Of a stretch of 64,000 nt of DNA, positions 26,465 to 35,703 are shown piece by piece. Under the pieces are notes generated by a model. It worked only from the letters and a program-made list of their open reading frames with translations, searched no databases and was not told the DNA's origin. The stretch spans positions 53,500 through 117,499 of the forward strand of contig JANWKT010000019.1 of NCBI GenBank assembly GCA_025451235.1, given 5' to 3'. The position numbers and the translations under genes are program-made. Within the stretch, counting starts at the first letter, position 1. Each line of letters starts with the position of its first letter. Source of the DNA: Flavobacteriales bacterium. GTDB taxonomy: Bacteria; Bacteroidota; Bacteroidia; CAIKAF01.

Positions 26465-27823
26465 TTAGGCAAACATCCCATACATCAACCTGCCAATCAT
26501 AAAGTAGATCACAATTCCGGTAATATCATTCAAAGTAGTAATAAAGGGTCCTGTGGCCAAGGCAGGGTCTACCTTAAACCTATTGAGAGTTAGGGGTATA
26601 AAAGTACCTAATACAGAAGCAAAAATAATAACGGTCATCATCGCGGTGCTAATGGTGATCGCCAATGGAAGACTTTCGGTAAAATATCCATAGACAAATA
26701 CGATCGCTGCCAATACGATCCCATTTAAAAATGCCACCGATATTTGTTTGAAAAACTTAGCCCAGGTATCGCCTTTGCGCAAACTATTATTCGCTAAACC
26801 TTGTACGATGATGGCGGAAGATTGCACACCTGCGTTTCCACCCATCGCTGCAATAAGTGTAGTGAATAGGACCATTTCAGGATATACCTGAAGTTGGTCT
26901 TCATAAGCTTTGATCACTCGTGAGCCTGCCAATCCTCCCAACAACCCAACAATAAGCCATGGCATTCTTGCCCTTGCCAATACCCAAACTTTATCATCCG
27001 ATTCAACTTGTTCTGTTAAACCCGACATGAGCTGATAATCTTTTTCTGCTTCTTCCTGTATCACATCCACTACATCATCGATGGTGATCCTGCCTACCAG
27101 TCGCCCAATACCATCTACTACTGGCATCACTACCAGGTCATATTTTTTCATCAACTCAGCCACATGTTCCTTGCTGTCGTTTACCTCCACGCATTGGATC
27201 TTATCGTTATACATATGCTCGATGCGTGTAGTATCCGGTTCGATCAACAGCCGTTTTAATGGGAGAATTCCAAGCAATTTATCATTGTCATCTACCACAT
27301 AGGTGGTATATACATTATCAATATCATGTGCCTGTCTTCTTACTTCTTCAATTACTTTGTTCCGTTCCCAGTTCACATTGATCCTTACCAGCTCTTTGGC
27401 CATTAATCCCCCGGCAGTATCCTCTTCATATTTTAGAAGATCGGTCACATCATCCGCCACTTCTTTGTCCTGGATCTCTGAAATGACTTCTCTTTGTCTT
27501 TCTTCGGAAAGCTCGGATAAGATATCTGCGGCATCATCCGAATCCAGGTTTTCTACAAACTGTTCGGCAATTTGCTTGGACGATAATTGTGCAAGGAATT
27601 TTTCCCGGGAATCCTCATCCATCCAGGCAATTACTTCTGCGGCCTTTTCCTCGTCAATAAGGGTATACAGGTATTTGGCCTCCTCAACGGTGACCTCATC
27701 AAAAATTTCGGCAATATCAGTGGAATGGAGTTCCCCTATTAACTCCAGGATTAATGGATCGTTTTTTGCCCGAATGCCATCCTGAAGCTTTTCGATAAGC
27801 TCATTGGTGATTTTGTATTGCAT
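26465..27823 (-). CDS. mgtE: Magnesium transporter MgtE
   Basis: 452 aa. N-terminal helical MgtE_N domain (about 1-130), two CBS domains (about 135-255) that sense Mg2+ by family knowledge, and a C-terminal five-helix channel domain (about 285-450) with ALATGPFITTLNDITGI, the conserved ion-binding P-F-x-T-T-x-x-D-x-x-G motif. A Mg2+-gated inner-membrane channel. Lies 18 bases downstream of rsmA on the same strand, probably one transcript. Confidence 0.96.
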   Translation of the reverse strand: MQYKITNELIEKLQDGIRAKNDPLILELIGELHSTDIAEIFDEVTVEEAKYLYTLIDEEKAAEVIAWMDEDSREKFLAQLSSKQIAEQFVENLDSDDAADILSELSEERQREVISEIQDKEVADDVTDLLKYEEDTAGGLMAKELVRINVNWERNKVIEEVRRQAHDIDNVYTTYVVDDNDKLLGILPLKRLLIEPDTTRIEHMYNDKIQCVEVNDSKEHVAELMKKYDLVVMPVVDGIGRLVGRITIDDVVDVIQEEAEKDYQLMSGLTEQVESDDKVWVLARARMPWLIVGLLGGLAGSRVIKAYEDQLQVYPEMVLFTTLIAAMGGNAGVQSSAIIVQGLANNSLRKGDTWAKFFKQISVAFLNGIVLAAIVFVYGYFTESLPLAITISTAMMTVIIFASVLGTFIPLTLNRFKVDPALATGPFITTLNDITGIVIYFMIGRLMYGMFA

Positions 27824-27841
27824 TGTCGGGGGACGTCCATT

Positions 27842-28621
27842 TTATTGTTGAAGATTAATCTGTTTTGAAAGATCCACCCAATCCTGCACCGAAAGCTGTT
27901 CAGCTCTTTTATCCAAAATGGAGGGATCTATCCTTTCAGGCTGCGAAAGTAAACTTTTTAATGCATTTCTCAAAGTTTTTCTTCGCTGATTAAATCCTGC
28001 TTTTACATGCTGAAAGAATTTTTTCTCGTTAAAATCTTCTATTGATCCAGGTCTACGTACCAACCGGATCACGGATGATTTTACTTTTGGGGGAGGAGTG
28101 AATTCATTTTCGTTGACGGTAAATAAATATTCTACCTCATAAAATACTTGAGTAAGTATGCTGGTGATCCCATAAATTTTACTTCCATGCTTGGCCGCAA
28201 TCCTTTCGGCCACTTCCTTTTGGAACATACCGGTCATCATAGGGATCATTTCCCTGTTCTCAATGATCTTAAAAACGATTTGTGTTGAAATATTGTAAGG
28301 GAAATTCCCAATGATACAAAACTGATCTTTGAAGTGTTTTTTAAAATCCATATCCAGAAAATCTCCCTGGATAAGATGCGTTGGATCCATACTAAACTTG
28401 TCAGCGATGATAGGAATGATATCGCGGTCAATTTCGCTGATGAATAATTCAATATCTTTCTGTTTGAGCAGGTATTTCGTTAGCACTCCTTCGCCTGGTC
28501 CTATTTCCAATACCTGTGGAGTGGTTAATTTGGCCGCAAATGCATTCACAATATCATCTGCAATGATATCATTGTGCAGAAAATGTTGCCCGAATTTTTT
28601 TTTATGCTGGAATGTTGCCAT
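27842..28621 (-). CDS. rsmA: 16S rRNA dimethyladenosine transferase
   Basis: RsmA/KsgA dimethylates two adjacent adenines in the 3'-terminal hairpin of 16S rRNA using SAM. The 259-aa protein has the entry motif KKFGQHFLHN, SAM motif I LEIGPGEGVLTKYLL and motif IV IIGNFPYNIST. Complete, normal length. Upstream of mgtE in what looks like a two-gene operon. Confidence 0.97.
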   Translation of the reverse strand: MATFQHKKKFGQHFLHNDIIADDIVNAFAAKLTTPQVLEIGPGEGVLTKYLLKQKDIELFISEIDRDIIPIIADKFSMDPTHLIQGDFLDMDFKKHFKDQFCIIGNFPYNISTQIVFKIIENREMIPMMTGMFQKEVAERIAAKHGSKIYGITSILTQVFYEVEYLFTVNENEFTPPPKVKSSVIRLVRRPGSIEDFNEKKFFQHVKAGFNQRRKTLRNALKSLLSQPERIDPSILDKRAEQLSVQDWVDLSKQINLQQ

Positions 28622-28670
28622 CGAGGCTGCAAAGCTAATGAATTAAAGGGGAAATTATTCCCTCAAAAAA

Positions 28671-29159
28671 CTACTTCACATTTCCGGGATAATCGAAATA
28701 AACTGCCTTTGCTTTTTCTTTACCCAATTTTTTCCAGGTACTTACTTCCAAAACAGTGATCCCTGAAGTAGGAATATTGTCTATTTCAAGGTTGGAGGCA
28801 TAGTTCACAAAGTTGGTGAGACCCGGGTTATGACCAAACAAAAAAACCACTTGCAGTTTATCATTGAATTCCCGGGCAATTTTCAATATCATGCTTTCGG
28901 AAGCATGGTATAGCTTCGGCTCTTTTTTTATGTTCTTTTTGTCGAATTCAAATACTTTGGCGAATCTTTTAGCAGTGGAGTTGGCCCTTTTTGCCGGACT
29001 GGTAATGAAAAGATCAGGACTGATCTTTTTTTCTTTTAATCTTTTTGCCATCATAGGCGCATCCTTTTTCCCCCTGTCATTTAAGGGACGGTCAAAATCC
29101 TCCAGCAAGGCATTGGCCCAACTTGATTTTGCATGTCTGATGATTACTAGGCGCTTCAT
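28671..29159 (-). CDS. SixA-like histidine phosphatase
   Basis: 162 aa from the ATG at 29157-29159 (MKRLVIIRHAKSSWAN); 19 upstream codons of the open frame are not family-like. Histidine phosphatase superfamily: the RHA variant of the RHG catalytic motif at the N-terminus and the second catalytic His in FLFGHNPGLTNFV. SixA enzymes dephosphorylate phosphohistidine in HPt domains, so a link to phosphorelays such as the hybrid kinase later in the window is possible but speculative. Confidence 0.88.
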   Translation of the reverse strand: MKRLVIIRHAKSSWANALLEDFDRPLNDRGKKDAPMMAKRLKEKKISPDLFITSPAKRANSTAKRFAKVFEFDKKNIKKEPKLYHASESMILKIAREFNDKLQVVFLFGHNPGLTNFVNYASNLEIDNIPTSGITVLEVSTWKKLGKEKAKAVYFDYPGNVK

Positions 29160-29210
29160 ACTGGTTTTGTAGCGGACAAATGTAAAAATCCTCCTGTCAA
29201 ATGAAAAAAA

Positions 29211-29240
29211 AAGCATATTAAGTTTTTACCTAATATGCTT
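29211..29240 (-). terminator. Rho-independent terminator of the T9SS type B gene
   Basis: Stem AAGCATATTA (29211-29220) / TAATATGCTT (29231-29240). Read on the minus strand the hairpin is followed by a run of T opposite the A-run at about 29204-29212, just beyond the stop of the gene at 29262. Confidence 0.8.
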
Positions 29241-29261
29241 TAATTGCAGTATTTAGCTTGT

Positions 29262-31157
29262 TTAGTTGGGCAAAAACAGGTGAAGGAAGCCCCCTCTGTT
29301 GAATCCTTCAGATTCTATCACATAATAATAAACACCCTCCACCATACTGGCCCCATTCATATCTTTCCCATTCCAGCATACGCCATCTGGGTCCTGGTAG
29401 ATCTCTACTCCCCAACGGTTATAGATATACAGTTTAAAACACCGAAGCTCACCTGCTGGCAGAAGGCTTACTTCGAAACATTCGTTTTGCCCATCAGCAT
29501 TCGGGGTGAATACGTTTGGCAGTGGATCAATAAAGTTGATCGTATTTTGGGGAGAATATAAAACCGTATTGTAAGTCAGCATACATCCGCTTTGGTAATA
29601 TTCAATATAAATATTGAGGGTATCACCCAGGTTGGTAACATAGCTGGTTGGATTTTGATTCAGGATGGTATCAATATTGATTGGATCATCGGAAAATGTC
29701 CATAGAAAATTTGAAAATTGGCTCAATGAATCAACGACTTGAACATTAGCTAATACATTTTCGCATGTCGGGCTCATGGTATAGTCGAAGATGGTCGGCG
29801 ACAAGTCGACGACCGTGATCGTAACTGTATCCGACTCCGTACAATTACCCACCGTTTTGTCAACAATATAAACAATATCATTTCCCGGAGTAGTGATAGG
29901 ATTTTGAACATTGGTTGCACTTAACCAGGGTGGAGGTGACCAGCTATAGGTACATGGGTATGGACCTGCATTCGGTTCTCCAATGGAAAAGCTAGCACCA
30001 GGACATACTACCGTATCCAATTCTGCATTCAGAAAAAAGTCAGGCAAAATAATGATACTGGTTTCAAACGTATCGGAACAGTTAGAATCCACAGCGATCA
30101 ATGTAATAAAATATTCTCCGGGACCAGGATAAGTATAGCTGGGCGCAGCATCGCTTGAAGTATCCGGGCCTGCTGTGGTGGTATCTCCAAATTCCCATAA
30201 GTAATAATCAGCCCCTGAACTGTTGTTTTGGAAATTAATGGTATTGGAACAATTGTATACAGGTGCGGTAAAGGCTGATACAACGGTAAAGTCACATTGC
30301 ACCACATTGAACTGGTAATCCCTCCTGGTTTCTCCAATCTGGAAACCGTTCCTGTACTCTTTTACGATGATCCCCACTACATATTGACCCAAAGCATTAG
30401 GTGTTACTGATAAGGAACCCGTTTGAGGGTTAATTGCCAAGGCTGGAGTGGTATTCATCATATTGGCCGTGGTATAAGGCCCTATCCAGGTAACATTTGT
30501 AAAAGGAGGATTTACCACAGGATTCGGTTGAACATTTCCGGAAGCTCCGGCATAGGAATAAGGCTGGAACAATTCATATACCAGCGAATCTCCGTCAATA
30601 TCAGTAGCAGAGTGGTCCCAAATAAAAGGTGCATTCACACATAATCCAATGGGGGGTAAATTATTAAAAACAGGATTGCTGTTGGTTCCCTGGATCGTGG
30701 TATCTCTGATGGTTGTCCAGAAGGTAGCCCCTTCACTTCCCGGAGCATTGATATTAATAATGCTGTTATTTCTGCAGCAACGCTGGAAGGCCAATGTATA
30801 TCCGCCTGCAATATTGGGAAGGGAAACGGTATCAATATAAGTACGCTTCATCACACATAGGTTGGGGAAATTAGCCAGACATTGATAATTAACACCACCC
30901 AAATAACTTGGGTTACCATACGAAATATCAATTTGAGTGATCATGGCATCGTTCTGGTCGAATATCCCTATCCTGCTTAAGCTATCAGCCAATATGGCCG
31001 CCGGGCTTCCGGTAAGGCAGTCGAAATAAACATGCAACTCTAATCGATATAGGTCATTACCAAGGTATTGGTAATTAAGCTCTCCCCCAACAATATGGGT
31101 TGCTCTTACACTTGAAAAACTCAAAAGGGTACATAGTAGAAATAGTAGTTTTCTCAT
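29262..31157 (-). CDS. Large secreted protein with PKD-like domain and T9SS type B (gliding-motility-associated) C-terminus
   Basis: 631 aa. Signal peptide MRKLLFLLCTLLSFSSVRA. N-terminal half is beta-rich with a conserved start THIVGGELNYQYLGNDLYRL seen in Bacteroidetes adhesin-like proteins. A PKD-like repeat with YLWEFGD lies at about 318-370. The final ~90 residues (NVFTPNADGQNECF ... YIYNRWGVEIYQD ... GVYYYVIESEGFNRGG) are a CHU_C/type B T9SS domain. Probably a surface adhesin or matrix protein. Single gene ended by the terminator at 29211-29240. Confidence 0.9.
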   Translation of the reverse strand: MRKLLFLLCTLLSFSSVRATHIVGGELNYQYLGNDLYRLELHVYFDCLTGSPAAILADSLSRIGIFDQNDAMITQIDISYGNPSYLGGVNYQCLANFPNLCVMKRTYIDTVSLPNIAGGYTLAFQRCCRNNSIININAPGSEGATFWTTIRDTTIQGTNSNPVFNNLPPIGLCVNAPFIWDHSATDIDGDSLVYELFQPYSYAGASGNVQPNPVVNPPFTNVTWIGPYTTANMMNTTPALAINPQTGSLSVTPNALGQYVVGIIVKEYRNGFQIGETRRDYQFNVVQCDFTVVSAFTAPVYNCSNTINFQNNSSGADYYLWEFGDTTTAGPDTSSDAAPSYTYPGPGEYFITLIAVDSNCSDTFETSIIILPDFFLNAELDTVVCPGASFSIGEPNAGPYPCTYSWSPPPWLSATNVQNPITTPGNDIVYIVDKTVGNCTESDTVTITVVDLSPTIFDYTMSPTCENVLANVQVVDSLSQFSNFLWTFSDDPINIDTILNQNPTSYVTNLGDTLNIYIEYYQSGCMLTYNTVLYSPQNTINFIDPLPNVFTPNADGQNECFEVSLLPAGELRCFKLYIYNRWGVEIYQDPDGVCWNGKDMNGASMVEGVYYYVIESEGFNRGGFLHLFLPN

Positions 31158-31304
31158 ATCTTGGGCTTGCTAAAACTAGACTCTAAAGATACGGTTTTTA
31201 ATTTATTCACAATTATTAGGTGCATTTTGTGAATTATATATCCGTGTTTCTACATTTTTTCATGCTTGGTTCCTATACTTTTACCATCGCAAACACCTTC
31301 GATT

Positions 31305-32150
31305 ATGGCTTCTATTGATGAATTAAAAACGATTGCCCACCAGGTAAGAAGAGATATTGTACGAATGGTACACGGTGCCCAATCGGGTCATCCCGGTGGT
31401 TCCTTGGGTTGTGCCGATTATCTGGTAGCCCTTTATTTTGAGGTAATGAAACTCAAATCACCCGTTTTTGAGATGGACGGGAAAAATGAGGATATATTCT
31501 TCCTCTCTAACGGGCATATATCACCTGTATGGTACAGTGTATTGGCCAGGAAAGGTTATTTTGATGTGCCTGAATTATCCACCTTTAGAAAGATCGATAG
31601 TCGATTACAGGGACATCCTGCCACTGCCGAGCATACTCCGGGAGTTAGAATAGCTTCAGGCTCCCTGGGCCAAGGCCTTTCAGCTGCTATCGGTGCAGCT
31701 TTGGCCAAAAAACTCAATAAGGATCCTCATCTTATTTACAGCCTGCATGGAGATGGTGAATTGGAAGAAGGCCAGATCTGGGAAGCAGCCATGTTCGCAG
31801 CAGCCAAGAAAGTAGATAATCTTATCGCGACGGTGGATGTAAATGGACAACAGATTGACGGAAGTACCGAAGATGTGCTCAGTTTGGGGGATCTGCATGC
31901 AAAATGGCAAGCTTTTGGATGGGAAGTATTAAGCATGGATGGAAATAACATGGATGAAGTGGTAAAAACCCTCAAAAATGCCGCATCTTATATTGGAAAA
32001 GGCAAACCTATCGTTATTCTAATGAAGACCGAAATGGGTGCCGGTGTTGATTATATGATGGGTTCCCATAAATGGCATGGTATAGCACCTAACGACGAAC
32101 TTTTACAAAAAGCCCTTGATCAACTACCTGAAACAATCGGCGATTACTAA
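31305..32150 (+). CDS. Transketolase, N-terminal (TPP-binding) subunit
   Basis: 281 aa from the ATG at 31305; a TTG 13 codons earlier adds non-family residues. This is the N-terminal half of a split transketolase: HPGGSLGCADYLVALYF at the N-terminus and the TPP/Mg motif HGDGELEEGQIWEAA ... VDVNGQQIDG. The pyrimidine-binding C-terminal subunit is normally the next gene, but here the next gene is a vWA protein, so the partner must be encoded elsewhere or be missing. The pentose-phosphate reaction requires both halves. Confidence 0.93.
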   Translation: MASIDELKTIAHQVRRDIVRMVHGAQSGHPGGSLGCADYLVALYFEVMKLKSPVFEMDGKNEDIFFLSNGHISPVWYSVLARKGYFDVPELSTFRKIDSRLQGHPATAEHTPGVRIASGSLGQGLSAAIGAALAKKLNKDPHLIYSLHGDGELEEGQIWEAAMFAAAKKVDNLIATVDVNGQQIDGSTEDVLSLGDLHAKWQAFGWEVLSMDGNNMDEVVKTLKNAASYIGKGKPIVILMKTEMGAGVDYMMGSHKWHGIAPNDELLQKALDQLPETIGDY

Positions 32151-33552
32151 ATCCCTGGATCGCCTGGCGACTATTCATCGTAAATACTTTAGTATATCCA
32201 TACTATTCTGTATTGTTTTTTTTAGCAATACAAAAATATTTTCGCAGTACGATAAGCAACCTGTTAGGATCCTTTTTCTGTTCGATGCTTCTCAAAGCAT
32301 GTTAGGGAAATGGAACTCCAATAGAAAAATTGATGTAGCTACCAGGTTGTTAGAAGAACTGGTAGATTCCTTAAAATCCAAACCACATGTTGAATTAGCC
32401 CTTCGCTGCTATGGGCATCAAAGTCATGTGCCTCCTCAGGATTGTGAAGATACCAAGCTTGAAATTCCATTTGGCAAAGGAAACCATAACCAGATCAAAA
32501 ACTTTTTACATACGCTTGAACCTAAGGGTACAACACCCATTGCTTATTCCCTCCAAAAAGCCGGAGGTGATTTTCCCATGGGTACGAATGCCCGTAATAT
32601 AATTATTTTGATCACCGATGGTAAAGAAGAATGTAAAGGGGATCCTTGCGCTATTTCATTAGCATTACAGGAAAAAGGGATCACCTTAAAACCATTTATC
32701 ATTGGAATAGGGTTGGACAATTCCATTAAAATAGATATGGAATGTATTGGGAAATTCTATGATGCCAGCACCGAAGAATCTTTTGCGGATATATTAAAAG
32801 TAGTGATCACCCAGATTTTGAATCCTACCACCGCCCAGGTAAATTTATTGGATATCCATAATAAAGCAACAGAAACAAATGTACCCTTTACCTTATACGA
32901 TATGCATACAGGTGGTATGGTGTATAATTGGGTACATACCATCAATGATGCAGGAAACCCGGATACCTTATACCTCGACAACAACGTTACGTATCGTTTA
33001 AAGGTACATACGATCCCCCCGGTCGAAAAATCGAATATCACCATTACTTCGGGGAAGCATAATATTATTGCAGTCAATGCACCACAGGGCTCTTTGAGTT
33101 TAAAAGTAGCAGGTACCAACCAATATGGAAGTTTAAAATGTATTGTTCGACAAGCAGGCAAGACCCATACTTTGCATGTGATGGACTTTGGGTATTTCGA
33201 AGAATTCCTGGTGGGCGAATATGACCTGGAGATCCTGAGTACACCAAGGATCTATTTGAACAAAGTAAAGATCAACCAGAGCACCACCACAACAGTAGAG
33301 ATCGAAGAACCCGGATTATTGAATTTACAAATGGGATCACCGGGTTATGGGGCGATCTATAAATTATCAGGAAAAGACATGGAGTTTGTTTGCTCTGTGA
33401 ATGAATCAGCCGCTCAATTGGCTTTGGTTATGCAGCCTGGGACTTATAAAGCCATATTCAGGTACCGTACCATCAACGAAACGATTCTTACCCGCGAAAA
33501 GAATTTTACCATCACCAGCGGAACCTCTACGGTGGTGAGTACAAAATACTAA
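32116..33552 (+). CDS. von Willebrand factor A domain secreted protein
   Basis: Up to 478 aa from a TTG at 32116 that overlaps the transketolase gene by 35 bases; no ATG exists before the vWA domain, so the start is uncertain. A hydrophobic signal-like stretch KYFSISILFCIVFFSNTKIFS lies at residues about 24-44. The vWA fold follows, with the metal site D-A-S-Q-S in ILFLFDASQSMLGKW and NIIILITDGKEECKGD. The C-terminal half is beta-rich with no recognised family. Likely periplasmic or surface protein; function unknown. Confidence 0.82.
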   Translation: MINYLKQSAITKSLDRLATIHRKYFSISILFCIVFFSNTKIFSQYDKQPVRILFLFDASQSMLGKWNSNRKIDVATRLLEELVDSLKSKPHVELALRCYGHQSHVPPQDCEDTKLEIPFGKGNHNQIKNFLHTLEPKGTTPIAYSLQKAGGDFPMGTNARNIIILITDGKEECKGDPCAISLALQEKGITLKPFIIGIGLDNSIKIDMECIGKFYDASTEESFADILKVVITQILNPTTAQVNLLDIHNKATETNVPFTLYDMHTGGMVYNWVHTINDAGNPDTLYLDNNVTYRLKVHTIPPVEKSNITITSGKHNIIAVNAPQGSLSLKVAGTNQYGSLKCIVRQAGKTHTLHVMDFGYFEEFLVGEYDLEILSTPRIYLNKVKINQSTTTTVEIEEPGLLNLQMGSPGYGAIYKLSGKDMEFVCSVNESAAQLALVMQPGTYKAIFRYRTINETILTREKNFTITSGTSTVVSTKY

Positions 33553-33563
33553 TTGGGCGGCAA

Positions 33564-33603
33564 CCTGCCTGCCGAAGCACTGGCCTGCTCCTTGGCAGGC
33601 AGG
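33564..33603. repeat. CCTGCCTGCC inverted repeat
   Basis: CCTGCCTGCC at 33564-33573 and GGCAGGCAGG at 33594-33603. The same unit forms an uninterrupted 20-base palindrome at 35627-35646, so it is a recurrent intergenic motif here. Placed 11 bases after the vWA stop, it could also act as a transcript-end hairpin. Confidence 0.65.
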
Positions 33604-33634
33604 CTTCCGGTGTTCCGCTAAATCTTTTTACTTC

Positions 33635-33731
33635 CACCGAAGTACGAATAAATCCATACGAACCTACGAACTACGAACCGCTCCCTATTGGGTTTGTAGT
33701 TCGTAGGTTCGTACAAGTTCGTACTTCGGTG
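33635..33731. repeat. 97-bp terminal-inverted-repeat element, copy 1
   Basis: Ends are perfect 14-bp inverted repeats CACCGAAGTACGAA (33635-33648) and TTCGTACTTCGGTG (33718-33731). An inner pair CGAACCTACGAACTACGAAC / GTAGTTCGTAGGTTCG makes the whole element foldable as one long hairpin. A second copy lies at 52435-52529. No coding capacity. The flanks to the next gene (33739-33924) hold only a solo repeat arm. Confidence 0.85.
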
Positions 33732-33865
33732 TCATAAAAAGGATATCGCTTCACCAGGCAGCATGAGGGCAGCAGCCGTGAAACGTTGCACCACCCGAAC
33801 TGCCGCGGGCCGCGTATCTTCAAAAAATAATAAAGAATAAAAGAAAAGTAGTTGTGACGAACGTA

Positions 33866-33895
33866 TCTGTGATGATCTGCGTAATCTGCGGGAAC
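33866..33895 (+). repeat. Solo arm of the CGCAGATT-family repeat
   Basis: This 30-base stretch contains ATCTGCGTAATCTGCGGGAA and closely matches the right arm of the palindromic element at 34427-34601, but its partner arm is missing. Confidence 0.6.
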
Positions 33896-33924
33896 TATTA
33901 AAGAAAGCAAGTACGAAGCTCTGA

Positions 33925-34338
33925 CTATTTCATCCCTTCATATTTCATGATCCTCTCTTTCCATTTCTCTGGCATCACAATGCTTTTGTTTAATTGATAA
34001 TCGAAGCAAACCATCAGGGTGGATCCTTCTGCACAAATGGTTTCTTCTCCTTCTTTTGAAACAGCAAACTTATAGGAAAAATTAAAACTCTTACTGCTGA
34101 TCTGGTCCACGGCGATATAAACGGATAGATCATCCTGGATAAACAAAGGACGGCGATAATCAATAATAGATTTGGCTAAAATAATCCCTTCCTTGTTCCA
34201 GTCGACCGCATCGTTCACCACTTCATTGAAATAGCTCATCCTGGCCAGCTCCATATAGGTAAGGTAATTGGCATTGTTTACATGGCCGAGCATATCGGTA
34301 TCTGCGAATCGGATTTGGATGGGTGCTTTGTGTTTCAT
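33925..34338 (-). CDS. Acyl-CoA thioesterase, hotdog fold (YbgC/4HBT family)
   Basis: 137 aa. Single hotdog domain with IQIRFADTDMLGHVNNANYLTYMELARM, containing the catalytic-type Asp and the G-H-V-N-N motif of 4-hydroxybenzoyl-CoA thioesterase relatives. Predicted to hydrolyse acyl-CoA thioesters in the cytosol; substrate unknown. ATG start at 34336-34338. Flanked on both sides by repeats and not in an obvious operon. Confidence 0.9.
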   Translation of the reverse strand: MKHKAPIQIRFADTDMLGHVNNANYLTYMELARMSYFNEVVNDAVDWNKEGIILAKSIIDYRRPLFIQDDLSVYIAVDQISSKSFNFSYKFAVSKEGEETICAEGSTLMVCFDYQLNKSIVMPEKWKERIMKYEGMK

Positions 34339-34426
34339 GCTACAAACTTAAACAAATTCATGTATTAGGTAATCTTGATTTTATAAGTGCAGCATTCAAG
34401 ATTCGCCTGGTGTCTCGTCTGTTTTG

Positions 34427-34601
34427 TTTCCCGCAGATTTCGCAGATTTGTACAGATTCCTATTCTCAGACTTCGCCGTTCGGCAAACAATATCTCGCAG
34501 AGGAATGGCGCAAAGCGCCATATCTGCGAAATGAAAGCTTCCGAAGGGAATGCCGAGGCGTAGAAAAAACATCTGTGTAAATCTGCGAAATCTGCGGGAA
34601 A
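34427..34601. repeat. 175-bp palindromic element (CGCAGATT family)
   Basis: Outer arms at 34427-34449 and 34579-34601 are perfect 23-bp reverse complements built on CCCGCAGATTTCGCAGATT; ACAGAT / ATCTGT extends the pairing inward. The interior holds its own hairpin ATGGCGC-AAA-GCGCCAT (34505-34521). Non-coding; fills most of the 319-base gap between two minus-strand genes. Confidence 0.8.
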
Positions 34602-34657
34602 TATTTGCTGCGCCAGCAGAGATTAAGCATGGGACATAGAACAGCTTATGGTAGCAG

Positions 34658-35059
34658 CTAAGAAAGGGGATTTAACGATATATTAAAAATAATGGTCCCT
34701 GTAATGTCTTTACCATAATAGAACTTATCCAGTACTTCATAAATATTTTTACCGGTAAAGTAGGAGGTATGGAGTTCATTGTTATCGTCCAATGCCCATT
34801 GAATGGTATAGGTATTTTTGGTGCTTTTATTTTCTTGGACATATTCCTGCATTTTATTGAGGGCATCCATTTCACCAAAGCCGGTGGTAGTATGAAATAA
34901 AAAGGTTTGCTGGTGGCGTGGATTCATGGTGGCCAATTGCAAAGTGGTCTTACCTTCTTTGTTCGCATAATTAAAGGTGAGGAGTTCTCTGGAGAGTCCC
35001 AACATCCGGGCGATTTCTATATGTATTTTTTCCAGCTCGGAATTTAGTTCTGGTTGCAT
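34658..35059 (-). CDS. Hypothetical protein
   Basis: 133 aa, no signal or TM segment. N-terminal helix LEKIHIEIARMLGLSRELL followed by beta-type sequence with FHTTTGFGEMDALNKMQEYV and YTIQWALDDNNELHTSYFTG. I do not recognise a family, but composition and length suggest a real cytosolic protein. Isolated between two repeat-dense stretches. Confidence 0.62.
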   Translation of the reverse strand: MQPELNSELEKIHIEIARMLGLSRELLTFNYANKEGKTTLQLATMNPRHQQTFLFHTTTGFGEMDALNKMQEYVQENKSTKNTYTIQWALDDNNELHTSYFTGKNIYEVLDKFYYGKDITGTIIFNISLNPLS

Positions 35060-35177
35060 GGTAATGAGTTAAGGGAGTAAAGATAGGGTTTTTATAACTT
35101 CTGTTCTCTGTATCTGGGGATTCCTGCCTTCGCAGGTTTGTTCCCAAGGGTTTTTGCTAATTTTTTTGCCTTGCCAC

Positions 35178-35703
35178 TGTTTCGCTACCGCGAGGGTTCT
35201 ACTTTTTGTCTTGACACAAAAAGTAGACAAAAAAGTCAAGGCTGCATAAGCCAAGGATGTAAAACTACGGAACGTTCTGGTCGTTCACCCAAACTCGTTT
35301 ACGCTGTTACCCAAATTTTGAAAAAATTTGGACAGCTGTGCCTCAAACATGGGTTCACTACCCTGCACTTATCCTTGTTTTACTATCCATGCCTTATGAG
35401 GCCGTTCCCCTTCCCGCAGGCCACAGTATCTGGTATTGTCTGGGGAAAAAAGATTACACCTGAAATTGCAAGTAAGTGACAACTTAGTGACCCACCATCT
35501 TGTAGATAATGTAGCCTGCGGGAGGCTAACCCGAAATGGCGCGAACTTTGGGTTTTGCGGCCTATGCGGCGGTTGGACAAAGGTGAAAGCAAAAGCCCAA
35601 AGTTAGCATTTCGGGGCTCCTTTCTTCCTGCCTGCCGGCAGGCAGGTTGTTTACTTTTCTTTGGAGAAGCAAAGAAAAGTAAAACCCTCGCGGTAGCGAA
35701 ACA
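35178..35703. repeat. 526-bp repeat element with inverted ends and nested hairpins
   Basis: Bounded by perfect 21-bp inverted repeats (35178-35198 and 35683-35703, core CGCTACCGCGAGGGTT / AACCCTCGCGGTAGCG). Next to each end is a hairpin: CTACTTTTTGT/ACAAAAAGTAG (35199-35226) and TTACTTTTCTTTG/CAAAGAAAAGTAA (35651-35682). Inside lie CCAAATTTT/AAAATTTGG (35311-35331), an imperfect pair at 35530-35558 / 35589-35615 and the perfect 20-base palindrome at 35627-35646. Open frames inside are not protein-like. It dominates the 862-base gap 35060-35921; degenerate CGCAGATT arms (35804-35817) follow it. Confidence 0.75.

Noticed and set aside
32116..33552. Second half of a transketolase
   Set aside because: The protein is a vWA protein; no transketolase C-terminal motifs are present.
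33635..33731. Insertion sequence with transposase
   Set aside because: Too short to code; no transposase anywhere in the window, so only a non-autonomous element can be claimed.
34323..34580. 85-codon frame across the CGCAGATT element
   Set aside because: It follows the inverted-repeat arms and has no independent support.
35138..35479. 113-codon plus-strand frame inside the 526-bp element
   Set aside because: The translation follows palindromic repeat DNA and has no protein-like pattern; a repeat by-product.
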